This document shows positions 38,301 through 44,028 of a stretch of 64,000 nucleotides of DNA, one piece after another. This DNA is from Lepidostoma basale. Lineage: Eukaryota; Arthropoda; Insecta; Trichoptera; Lepidostomatidae. The position numbers were made by a program, and so were the translations under genes. Each line of letters starts with the position of its first letter. The stretch's first letter is position 1. The stretch covers positions 1,488,001 through 1,552,000 of the forward strand of contig JAHDVF020000240.1 of assembly GCA_022606425.2 (NCBI GenBank), given 5' to 3'. The notes beneath the pieces are model-generated. The model was not told the origin of the DNA, did not search any database, and worked only from the letters and a program-made list of their open reading frames with translations.

Positions 38301-40887
38301 TATGGGAATGATATATAATAATGCCTTCTTTGTCAGCTTGTCTCCACTGCTTGACGTAAGCTCTCCATCTCCATGCCATCCTTCTCGGTCTTTCGCCAGT
38401 TCTTTGGGCCCTTCTGCGTCCGCACAATATCATTGCTTCACCTGGTAGGCTGTCTCCCGATACTTCTCCGGCCCAACCTTGTCCTCCATTCTGTAACCTT
38501 CTGCCTCCATCTTTCATCAACCCGTTGGCACACATGTCCAGCCTATTGCCACTCACAATGCGTATTCCTATATCGGTGAACTTGGTAGGTCTTCTAATCT
38601 CCATGTTGCTAATGATAACGAAAATGCCTTAACAAGGCGAAACATGTCTGTGTTATTAGAAATTTTATTATATTTTTATGGGAATGACATTTGATAATTT
38701 GATAATAATGCCTTAGCAAGATGAAACATGTCATTCACATAAATTATAATAAAAATTATAGAAAACAGATGTTTTCATTGGTATTAATTATTCCCATGAA
38801 TGTTAACATAGTAATTGAGGGATGTGGATGCGTGTTGTCCAGGATCGACAGACTTGGAAGCAGATGGAGGAGGCCTACGTCCAGGAGTGACAGATATAGG
38901 CTGATGATTATGTGTTAACATATGCAGAAATAAACTACCTGATATCAAAATCAATATTGGACTCGTAGAAGAAGGGATCCATGAGTCCGAATGTGTCGGA
39001 GGCCTGCTTAATGAGGCGCGTGGCAGCAGCGATGAGACGCGGCAGGGCTACAGAGATGCGGGCAAAGGTTAGCGGCTCCTCTCCCTTGTAGAACATCATG
39101 GACAGGGCTTGCACCAGTCGCACCTCCAGCACCGCCTCGCTCACCTTCTGCTTGCTGGCACTCGAGTCCTCCAGCATGGCCTTGTTCAGAGTTGACTGTA
39201 GTCATAGAATGTTACAACATTTAATATCCCGCATTTGTCTCATCTGCTTCTCCTGTGCTTCCCGCTGAATATACCTGTGGTTTCTTATAATGTATTGAAA
39301 TGTGTATTAAGTTCAGTTCACAAATGTTTGTCATTCTCACAACAACATCTGTTTTATCGGTCCTTAAAATGTTGACTTTCGTGGTAAATAAGAAGCATTT
39401 GCGGAAAGTTCTGCTGTTCTGCTGAAGTTTATGGCGATCGTGCCCCATCAGATAAATCATGCTGAGAATGGTACAGACACTTCAAAGCTGGTGATTTTAG
39501 CATTGAAAGCAAAAAAAGTTTGACTGCAAAATTAACTCCTCAAACCGGATATAACGGTCTCGGATGAAACAACTAATGCGACTAAAGTAGGCACTGGCTG
39601 AAAAACTACCAAAATGGGGCAACAGGCACAGCAAGCTAATTCTTCAACACAACGCTCGAACTTATATCGCAATCGTGGTCAAAAACTACATACAAAATGT
39701 AGGTTGGGAGATTATACTGCACCCGCCTTATTAACCAGACGTGGCACCATCCGACTACCACTTGTTCAGATACATGACGCATGCCTTAGAAGAGCAGCAC
39801 TTCCATTCATATGCACTTCCATTCAGATGCACTTCCATTCAGATGTCAAGAATTGGGTCGATGCCTAAATTACATCAAAATATGAGGCATTTTTTCGACG
39901 ATGGATTCATCTATTGCCAAAAAGATGGAAAAAGTAGTGGCTGACTGTGTAAAATATTTTGATTGATGTGTTTTTTTTTTTTAATTGAACCTTTCAAATA
40001 AAAACGATTTTTATAAAGAAAAACGGACTGAACTTTCCGAAACACCCAATATATTTGGATTCAAAACCTGTTTTTGTCAAATCATGATTTTATTTAAATA
40101 AAAATTATGTTAATTTACCCGGTACTTACTTTTGACTGCCTGTTGCAGGGAGTACAGACATAAAAGTAAGTACCGGGCAAACTAATAAAGACACAAATAG
40201 TTATACCTTTAATGTATGGCAAGAGGTGGTTGTGAAATTAGCTGGAACTGTAACATAGAAGTACGGTGTGAAGCCATGGACGTGACAGCATACAGAATTG
40301 CCCTCCATTGTCACTCCAAACATTCTCATAATGGGAACAGGTCCTATCTGGAAACAATTAACAGATACAACCATGGGACATAAGGTATATAATAGAAAAC
40401 AAAATAATATAATGGAGAAACATTGAAATACCTGAGATCCAGGCATTCCGGATAAAGGCTCCCCATTATAATGGTCGATATCCAACTGTTGGAATGTTAA
40501 GCTATCCTTACTGGGATTTAAAACGGGGGGTGAAGGTCTTGCCCACTTGACATTAGTAGTCTGGGCTTCAGGGCCCTGTGTGAAGATAAAATAAATTGCA
40601 GAAAACATAAAAATACATTAAAAAACATACTACCATTGCAAATTTTTTGCGAAAGCTTACCTGTCCCAACACAACATCTTGCGATTCGATAGGCGATTCT
40701 GAAAAATCAATCTCAACGAGGTGCTGCTCAAAGGAACTAGAAAAAACTTCGTCATCTTCGCTTCTGAAATTTAAAACGAAACGTGATCTACCAAAATAAC
40801 CATAACGACACTAGAGAAATATGAAAATATAACGAACCGAATCTTTTTAGATGGAGGGCCTTTAAAGGATTGTCGTTTTTTATCCAT
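17357..40887 (-). CDS. POLD1: DNA polymerase delta catalytic subunit (POLD1)
   Basis: Exons, 5' to 3' on the minus strand: 40887-40838, 40763-40661, 40575-40432, 40347-40207, 39195-38939, 37975-37749, 36111-35957, 34041-33884, 32967-32731, 32012-31847, 30475-30267, 28769-28508, 27163-26887, 24718-24589, 23964-23715, 20267-20138, 19276-19006, 17453-17357. They sum to 3264 nt and 1087 residues (human POLD1 has 1107). All introns are GT-AG and every phase fits. The N-terminus [17 protein letters not shown] is basic, as expected for a nuclear signal. The enzyme is a B-family polymerase with 3'-5' proofreading that makes the lagging strand at replication forks; the catalytic residues needed are all present (see sub-entries). 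It opens opposite to Hip14. Introns carry over ten mobile elements, none of which interrupts an exon. Confidence 0.97.
17849..18263 (-). mobile_element. LINE C-terminal fragment, POLD1 intron 17
   Basis: A 128-codon open stretch reads [20 protein letters not shown], then [48 protein letters not shown] and [10 protein letters not shown]. This is the widely spread C-terminal part of insect endonuclease/reverse-transcriptase LINEs. The open frame suggests a fairly young insertion. AAG-rich 3' tail at about 17857-17870 (ttcttcttcttg on the plus strand). Confidence 0.85.
18287..18426 (-). mobile_element. tRNA-derived SINE, copy 2 (truncated)
   Basis: Matches the head and first half of copy 1 (body block tgataggtagctaatctat, tRNA-like block ccttac-less form). 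The body stops near 18287, so the tail is missing. It abuts a LINE-TTAG fragment at 18427. Confidence 0.75.
18427..18926 (-). mobile_element. LINE-TTAG fragment, longest open stretch
   Basis: About 130 codons open: [69 protein letters not shown], then [20 protein letters not shown]. This is the region C-terminal to the reverse transcriptase. The 3' end with the TTAG tail is absent; the SINE begins there instead. Confidence 0.82.
19006..19276 (-). CDS. POLD1: POLD1 exon 17, CysA and CysB metal-binding motifs
   Basis: CysA is C993, C996, C1009, C1012 (ETCMGCKT to LCDHC); in the family it binds zinc and helps PCNA contact. CysB is C1041, C1044, C1054 and C1059, the last in exon 18 ([19 protein letters not shown], then LCTSRDC); it holds the [4Fe-4S] cluster and binds the B subunit. 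All eight cysteines are present. Confidence 0.95.
19435..19740 (+). mobile_element. LINE fragment of another family, POLD1 intron 16
   Basis: Across frames it reads [55 protein letters not shown] and [10 protein letters not shown]. That is the C-terminal order of a jockey/I-like LINE (VRWTDDI...W). Broken by several indels. Confidence 0.65.
19800..20070 (+). mobile_element. Old LINE-TTAG relative
   Basis: Aligns to the LINE-TTAG tail ([20 protein letters not shown], [23 protein letters not shown]) but with many substitutions and no TTAG tail. Together with 24185-24565 it looks like an older subfamily. Confidence 0.65.
20640..21036. mobile_element. MITE-P copies 3 and 4 (fragments)
   Basis: Two decayed copies: 20640-20785 (tagaagttttattatattt facing aaatataataaaccttctag) and about 20960-21036 (ttccttaaaaacattccaaaacacgtc-like centre, right arm tattttcattt). 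In POLD1 intron 15 just before the 21051 TIR element. Confidence 0.6.
21051..23645 (+). mobile_element. 2.6 kb TIR element with an unassigned transposase-like protein
   Basis: The ends pair as cagtaaaagtccattaattc (21051) and, read inward, cagtaaaagtccgttaattc (23645): 19 of 20 identical. TA precedes the left end; the right side has TT. Three or more frames on the plus strand hold pieces I recall from large uncharacterised proteins in aphids and cnidarians: [14 protein letters not shown] (about 22000), [16 protein letters not shown] (about 22165), AKDK to a KAWL-like segment, HLWYLSE-like (NICGTCQR region, 22430), and a [20 protein letters not shown] to [10 protein letters not shown] segment (22865-22970). 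Stops abound, so this copy is dead. It ends 70 bases from the exon 15 donor. Superfamily unknown. Confidence 0.65.
23964..24185. other. POLD1 intron 14 with a lone mariner-like end
   Basis: Apart from the intron boundary, the only signal is acgagggtggtttgataagt at about 24104, the typical start of a mariner-type TIR with no partner seen. It may be a solo end left by deletion. Confidence 0.4.
24185..24565 (+). mobile_element. LINE-TTAG relative without tail
   Basis: Open for 71 codons: [51 protein letters not shown], then [13 protein letters not shown]. The end keeps CGGAGAAACTGTG-TGATGG but has TTTTTT in place of (TTAG)n. Probably the same older subfamily as 19800-20070. Confidence 0.8.
24917..26182 (-). 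mobile_element. Mariner element B, 1.27 kb, POLD1 intron 13
   Basis: Near-perfect long inverted ends: ttaggggtacccataagtaa on each side, extending to gtcgtttttt, flanked by TA (24915-24916, 26183-26184). The minus-strand transposase starts around 26015 ([20 protein letters not shown]), has helix-turn-helix [11 protein letters not shown] and the block LVTGDEK (25545 area), then [33 protein letters not shown] and [20 protein letters not shown]. Catalytic D in DEK, HDN and the last D are present, but frameshifts and stops (for example after GKIQK) inactivate it. The well-kept ends suggest a young insertion. Confidence 0.92.
26492..26866. mobile_element. Pogo/Tigger-like MITE
   Basis: Ends tagtagaacgtcgtttatcc and, read inward, cagtagaatgttgtttatcc pair over more than 20 bases, next to TA. 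Ends reading CAGTAGAA...TTTATCCGG are typical of Tigger/pogo. The centre has a 22 bp tandem repeat. No coding region. Confidence 0.78.
26587..26669. repeat. 22 bp tandem repeat, about 3.8 units
   Basis: Unit atgacacgttgaaactaaca plus ag, starting at 26587, 26609, 26631 and 26653, with one or two changes per unit. Lies inside the pogo-like MITE. Confidence 0.9.
26887..27163 (-). CDS. POLD1: POLD1 exon 13, polymerase motif C
   Basis: Carries [14 protein letters not shown] with catalytic D740 and D742 (motif C) and the downstream KKRYAG that contacts the primer. The acceptor is ctgcag at 27164-27169. A pogo-type MITE lies only about 20 bases downstream of the donor, in intron 13. Confidence 0.95.
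27232..27560. mobile_element. Possible hAT-type end
   Basis: cagtggtcgtaaactgcggc then tcgggagccaaaagcggttc resembles the left end of hAT-type elements that begin CAGTGGTTCTCAAACT. No partner end or duplication was found, so the right limit is arbitrary. Confidence 0.35.
27569..28119 (+). mobile_element. Short DUF4817-type element, POLD1 intron 12
   Basis: Inverted ends acagggtatctcaaaataaa and, read inward, acaaggtgtctcaaaagaaa. The internal frame at 27688 reads [19 protein letters not shown], the start of a DUF4817 transposase, followed by decayed sequence. At 551 bp it is an internally deleted derivative of a mariner-like element. Confidence 0.8.
28168..28416. mobile_element. hAT-like MITE-H, copy 1, with 8 bp target duplication
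   Basis: 249 bp. The ends cagtggcggtactcccatag and ctatgggagtaccaccactg pair, and the inverted repeat continues for about 60 bases through ccggcttgcgtaagaaattt. A perfect 8 bp duplication, ttcataag, lies at 28160-28167 and 28417-28424. Copies 2 and 3 are at 48527 and 49049. Confidence 0.92.
28508..28769 (-). CDS. POLD1: POLD1 exon 12, polymerase motif B
   Basis: Contains [19 protein letters not shown] and [20 protein letters not shown], the fingers-domain motif B (KxxxNSxYG) that binds the incoming nucleotide. The donor choice (TCTGGG|gtaatt) gives ISG-SVTAYG across the junction, in phase 0. Confidence 0.94.
28920..29938 (+). pseudogene. Mariner transposase D, broken, POLD1 intron 11
   Basis: Pieces in shifting frames give [46 protein letters not shown], then [38 protein letters not shown] and [18 protein letters not shown], the standard mariner order. 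The first catalytic D region is not clear and the last ([13 protein letters not shown] position) is frame-shifted (29730-29760). Near-identity of the readable blocks to active mariners suggests moderate age. Ends not located. Confidence 0.8.
29939..30125 (+). pseudogene. Second mariner-family transposase fragment
   Basis: Reads [40 protein letters not shown] and [12 protein letters not shown]. It contains its own catalytic HNDNAP block and D-containing PYSxDLAxCDF block, so it repeats the region already in the upstream mariner D. Hence it is a separate element of another subfamily, joined end to end. Confidence 0.75.
30267..30475 (-). CDS. POLD1: POLD1 exon 11, polymerase motif A
   Basis: Carries [19 protein letters not shown], with catalytic D587 of motif A and the SLYPS dNTP-binding segment. 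It also has [12 protein letters not shown]. The exon ends in phase 2 (AA|C, Asn) and joins exon 12 as [13 protein letters not shown]; this linker differs from the human one, as expected for that variable loop. Confidence 0.95.
30944..31532 (+). mobile_element. Pogo/Tigger-like element with CENP-B-type HTH piece
   Basis: Ends caatacactccccattttcc and, read inward, cattcactcccgattttccg are inverted repeats. Just inside are cggattatccgggaca and its echo. The open stretch at 31290 reads [20 protein letters not shown], then RAEGIPVSG, matching the second DNA-binding helix-turn-helix of Tigger/CENP-B transposases. The rest of the transposase is deleted. POLD1 intron 10. Confidence 0.82.
32040..32500. 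mobile_element. MITE-P copy 5, split by a LINE
   Basis: The left part, 32055-32113 (aatgatgtaaaactccttat, then aagttttattata), and the right part, 32422-32500 (tagaagttttaatatatctt, atgggaatgacatgtctcg, ggcattatcaaatg), flank a LINE-TTAG copy. POLD1 intron 9. Confidence 0.72.
32114..32421 (+). mobile_element. LINE-TTAG copy inside MITE-P
   Basis: Reads [35 protein letters not shown], then [15 protein letters not shown]; about 50 bases after HD are deleted. It ends with (GTTA)n plus a short T-rich run. A perfect 12 bp target duplication, agaagttttaat, lies at 32102-32113 and 32422-32433. Confidence 0.85.
33019..33392. mobile_element. Partial copy of the 34513 TTAA element
   Basis: Near-identical over about 370 bp to 34513-34880 (blocks cctatgatgggtatcttcta, acgcattgatttaaaaaata, aaacagcgctttgagtgcgc, ttgccagatggtttttt). 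TTAA sits at 33015-33018 just before it. The similarity ends at 33392, so the right part is missing or replaced. POLD1 intron 8, while the full copy is in intron 7. Confidence 0.82.
33393..33640. other. Higher-GC insert, possibly LTR-like
   Basis: A GC-richer block (ggcgccgagtacttgagctt to cctgtccgcaaca) replaces the expected right half of the TTAA element. It contains gaataaaag and ends in CAACA, like an LTR end, but I found no start, repeat or duplication to prove it. Confidence 0.35.
34513..35830. mobile_element. TTAA-flanked element, 1.3 kb, POLD1 intron 7
   Basis: TTAA at 34509-34512 and 35831-35834; ends CCCTT and AAGGG. Subterminal sequences pair at a distance: gccatgtggtcaattgag (about 35060) and ctgaattgaccacatggg (about 35780). 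TTAA target and CCY ends are piggyBac features. The 35417-35683 minus frame shows no transposase motif, so it is non-autonomous or too decayed to tell. Confidence 0.7.
36205..36630 (-). mobile_element. LINE-TTAG relative, POLD1 intron 6
   Basis: Reads [50 protein letters not shown] and [12 protein letters not shown], then an E-A-E-D-D-R region near GRPRK. More diverged than the TTAG-tailed copies; the 3' tail is not clear. Confidence 0.75.
37196..37702 (-). mobile_element. LINE-TTAG copy, POLD1 intron 6
   Basis: Best-preserved tail: [113 protein letters not shown]-stop, open for 123 codons. The stop is followed by GG and (TTAG)4. A 10 bp target duplication, aaaattagat, lies at 37186-37195 and 37703-37712. 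Two of these insertions share one intron. Confidence 0.9.
37749..37975 (-). CDS. POLD1: POLD1 exon 6, proofreading motif Exo I
   Basis: Ends with [11 protein letters not shown]. By my residue count D300 and E302 are the metal-binding pair of Exo I (FDIE). It also holds [20 protein letters not shown] from the N-terminal domain. Exo II (GYNINNFD, D386) is in exon 8 (33884-34041), and Exo III (YCLKD, Y495 and D499) is in exon 10 (31847-32012). All three motifs are intact, so proofreading should work. Confidence 0.95.
38125..38268 (+). mobile_element. LINE fragment upstream of the LINE-TTAG tail region
   Basis: Reads [34 protein letters not shown], the reverse-transcriptase 'YLGSMFTxDG' region that precedes the pieces seen elsewhere (compare 48435-48530). 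It stops at a MITE-P copy. Confidence 0.78.
38268..38800. mobile_element. MITE-P copy 6 with a foreign insert
   Basis: Left arm 38268-38330 (ttttctagaagttttattat), right part 38620-38800 (gccttaacaaggcgaaacatg, two further arms). About 290 GC-richer bases (38335-38625) sit between; the minus-strand translation ([26 protein letters not shown]) is arginine-rich and may be another LINE tail, but that is weak. Confidence 0.6.
39240..40050 (+). mobile_element. Decayed mariner E, POLD1 intron 4
   Basis: Traces of [20 protein letters not shown] and, after a large deletion, [10 protein letters not shown] and [14 protein letters not shown], in mariner order. At 39781-39840 a short motif (cacttccattcatatg) is triplicated, which inflates the open frames. 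Ends not resolved. Confidence 0.65.
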
Positions 40888-41099
40888 TTTATTCTATGTA
40901 AAAATATCAGGGCACCTAAAACAATATTAGGAAAACACACTGAATACCGAAAGCATAATATTTATACAAGATGTGGACAATGTTTTTTTCCGAATTTGAC
41001 AGATATCAGATATTGCAGAGTTCCCGCTTAAAATTTAATTTACGCAGAAGCTACTATGTGTAGTAAGTTAGTACCTACATACTTGAACGTAGGTCGGTA
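40888..41099 (-). promoter_or_regulatory. POLD1 5' flank
   Basis: Only about 210 bases separate the POLD1 start codon from the pogo element at 41100. The core promoter and 5' UTR must lie here or the gene must use transposon sequence. I see no clear TATA box at a suitable spacing. Confidence 0.35.
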
Positions 41100-41654
41100 G
41101 GGTAGGGCGGGGTTAGTTTGGGGGGCAAAAAGTTCCTTTGGCTATTACTTGACAATTAAAAATTGTTGGAAGTGGGTTTTGCTAACCATGAATGCGGAAG
41201 AAGTAGAGGAAACGATCACCCAACTCTAGTTGTCGCCCGGCAGACACAACGCAAGTACGGATGATTTTTAGGTTTTGAAGCATGAAAAGTAGTTTTGGTA
41301 TAGTAAGCCATAAATTGGTGGTTCTTCGATAATGTTAGTTTATTTGTTTGGTATTAATAATTAATAATGTTTTTTATAATACTTCTAGTTGAATCCGTTT
41401 AAACTAGCGGTTTTTAAATAATTGGTTAGACAACGTGGGGCAAAAGGTACTTTACTTGATATAGCCATGTTTCATGGCATACTAGGTGAGATTGCGCTAA
41501 ACAAATTTTACATGGCCGAAAATACGTTTTCTCTCTGGAGGCTTGTTTGATCTTAGTTAAGTTTAATTTTATTCAGTGATAAGACTATGAGAAACTATAA
41601 TGGTGGGTAGGAAAAACAATATTAGTGTTTAAAGAAGTGAATTGACAATTTTCG

Positions 41655-42411
41655 TGAGTGGCCACACTTTGGAGGGGGGGATGACCTAACCCCCCCACCC
41701 TGCGGATTGGCAAATCCGGACTTGACAGTTTAGTCGGCAGTCAGTCCCTCGCCGACCTCAGTAGAAGGAGCATCTCTCCCGGCCGAGCGCCGGGGAAATA
41801 TTCTAAAAAGATCGCGAAGTGTTATACCGGACTTCGGGGAGATAATCTCAAAAATTCACGATACGTGCCGCATGGCGCCAGCTAATCTCCATTGGGGCTT
41901 GATGCTGGCCACCGCTGTCGCTGTGAAGAAGACCCGTGCCCTCCGCGGTCCATCATCTGCGTGATGCCCCTCAGCCCGGTAGATAGAAGTGGACGCCGGG
42001 CATCCTTCTTTGCCGTGCAGCCTCTGGCAGTCCTCGTGCTGGCCAACGGACCGCCGCGCCGGCTTCCGTCAGCGTCGGTCCTCGCCGCTGATCGCCGCCT
42101 TCGTTAGTTACGTTAGTTTTAATTCGTTGGCCAACGAATAGCATGTAAGTCCTCTTTAGTTCATAAGTAATCTTGTTTCTTTATTTTGTGTGATTAAATA
42201 TAATTGTAAATAGTAAATATTGGTTTCAATCTCATATCACTTTACATCCCGGAGCAATCTCAATTAACATAATAATAATTACATTAGCGAATAAACACTG
42301 GGCAACACGTTGTGAGGAGTTGCTTTGAGATCGGGAGTGAGATACGAGTAATCTTCATTTTCACCCCGTGACAGCAACTTCTTCGTAACAAATGGCGCCC
42401 AACGTGGGGCT
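41655..42411 (+). mobile_element. LTR retrotransposon remnant: LTR plus primer-binding site
   Basis: A GC-rich block from tgagtggccacactttggag to ttcttcgtaaca lies inside an AT-rich transposon and is followed, after two bases, by a primer-binding site. It starts TG and ends CA, as LTRs do. No gag or pol follows. The LTR end motif tttcaccccgtgacagcaac recurs at about 42637, perhaps the trace of the second LTR after an internal deletion. The left limit is inferred from base composition. Confidence 0.6.
42393..42411 (+). promoter_or_regulatory. Reverse-transcription primer-binding site (tRNA-Lys)
   Basis: tggcgcccaacgtggggct is a perfect 19-base complement of the 3' end of animal tRNA-Lys(CUU), including CCA. 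It sits two bases after the LTR's terminal CA. Confidence 0.85.
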
Positions 42412-44028
42412 TTAGCGCAATCTCACCTAGTATGCCATGAAACATGGCTATATCAATCCCCCCTACTCAAAATGAAATTGCACTAAACTAAGAAAATAAC
42501 ATTGGGAAACCCGCTTTAAAAGAAAATTTATCGCATTGAAACTTCGAAGTTGCGCAATCCAACTAAATCACTAATGGAATCTCTATTCCGTTGCTAAACG
42601 CTGTCCTTCCTACTCCGCCTGTAAGTAATTTCATGTTTCACCCCGTGACAGCAACAAATTCATAACATACTAGTGTGGCAAAAGGTTCCATTTGGAATGA
42701 GGTAAAAAGTAAAACTTTTAGCCCATCGATTCATATTGCCACCGATAATACCACCGTAATATCATTATTTAAAGACTGATGCTAGTTTCCACTGTGTCGA
42801 TTAATTTGTTTCAACGCGCCTCTGGTGTTTTTGACTTATTTTTGTTTGGTCCAGAATGATTGTATCATAAAATATGAAATAAATATACTTAAAAACTGCC
42901 ATTGTAATTAAGACTTGACGATAAGGTTTTCAAATATAGAGTCAACTTTCGTTATTTTTTTGTTCCCAAGAAAAAATGCAATGACTATTTTGTAAGAGAC
43001 AAACCTCCTGATTGCATTGGAATGGCAAAAAGCTGTTGGTAGATTTTTTACTAAGAATTACATGGTTGGATACAACATTTCTTCATGCACGTTAAGCCCT
43101 CAAAGGAGTCCTTGTACTGATTTCATCGGATAACCATTCATCCCACCTTTGTATTAACACATTCGAATTGGCTAAATATAATAGATCTTTCCCTCTATGC
43201 TGCATTCATAAAGTACAGCCGCGTGATGTCAGCATTTGCGAAAAATTCTCTACGTAGCTCATTCAGATCAAAGGATGAAAACTGTTGTTTGATATGTTGC
43301 GACCCCTTTTCTTAAAGTCTTCCCGGAGAAGGATGGATTCAGTACACTACATACAAGTATTGGGCTCACTCTAGGTGTTTCTCCAATCCAAAAGCTGCCG
43401 TGTATATATGTTCAAACTGCAACAATGACGAAGATTAATTTTGTAAATTCTTTTTTGGATATCTTTTGTGAATATTTTAATGGCATTGTTTGATAATTGC
43501 TATTGTTTTAATAATTAAACATAGAAAAAAGCATTGCTTTACCAACTAATCTCAATAAAAACAGTTCAAAATGGTTGTCACTTTTTACCCCCTACTTGGA
43601 AGTTCAAGTTAAAAGTAAAAAAAAAAATCTTTCAGAAAAATATGTTTAATTCCCAAAGAAATAAAAAATATGCAGATTTCAACGCTTAATGTATAGCCAA
43701 AGAGTTATTCTTTCGTTGCATTTTAATTTAGTTTGTGTTGGTGGAATACATATCGCACAATTATGGAATATGTCGAAATTTGCACTTTTAGCCCCGCCCT
43801 ACCCTACTATCATTTTGTTCAACTTTATGATATAAAAATACCATCTTAGGTAACTCCTCTCACTAATTATACGTTTAAAAAAAAGTTTTTTTCAATGCTG
43901 TTATTATTTTTATACGCTGTCATACTGGCAATACCACAGTTAACCTATCATTACTGACAAAGTCAGAGCTGTCTAATAGTGTCGTCGAATATTTAGTAAA
44001 TATAAACATTGTAAATGTTGTGAATATC

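Larger units (their letters stand above)
41456..42456. repeat. 46 bp perfect inverted repeat around the LTR
   Basis: 41456-41501 and 42411-42456 are exact reverse complements over 46 bases (inner part gccatgtttcatggcatact). The right arm starts at the last base of the primer-binding site. Confidence 0.9.
41100..43804 (+). mobile_element. Pogo-type element with a PHD-like finger, 2.7 kb
   Basis: Inverted ends gggtagggcggggttag and, read inward, gggtagggcggggctaa, with TA on both sides (41098-41099, 43805-43806). The plus strand, with stops and deletions, reads LFPRKKCNDYFVRDKPPDCI (42960), WIQHFFMHVKPSKESLY (43055), a decayed HxSHxLQPLDxxVYGPFK-like region near 43165, and a C-terminal GEGWIQYTTYKYWAHSRC, SNPKAAVYICSNC (43330-43430). 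The first parts match the DDE domain of Tigger/pogo transposases; the last looks like a PHD/RING-like zinc finger, in which the first Cys pair has mutated to Tyr. An LTR element (41655-42411) is nested in it. Fills most of the POLD1-Hip14 gap. Confidence 0.78.

Noticed and set aside
41892..42107. A GC-rich open frame
   Set aside because: Lies in the LTR block; GC content makes stops rare. No protein similarity seen.
44020..44028. Upstream GTG as the start of Hip14
   Set aside because: Animal nuclear genes start at ATG; the ATG at 44029 gives an N-terminus of the right length and type.
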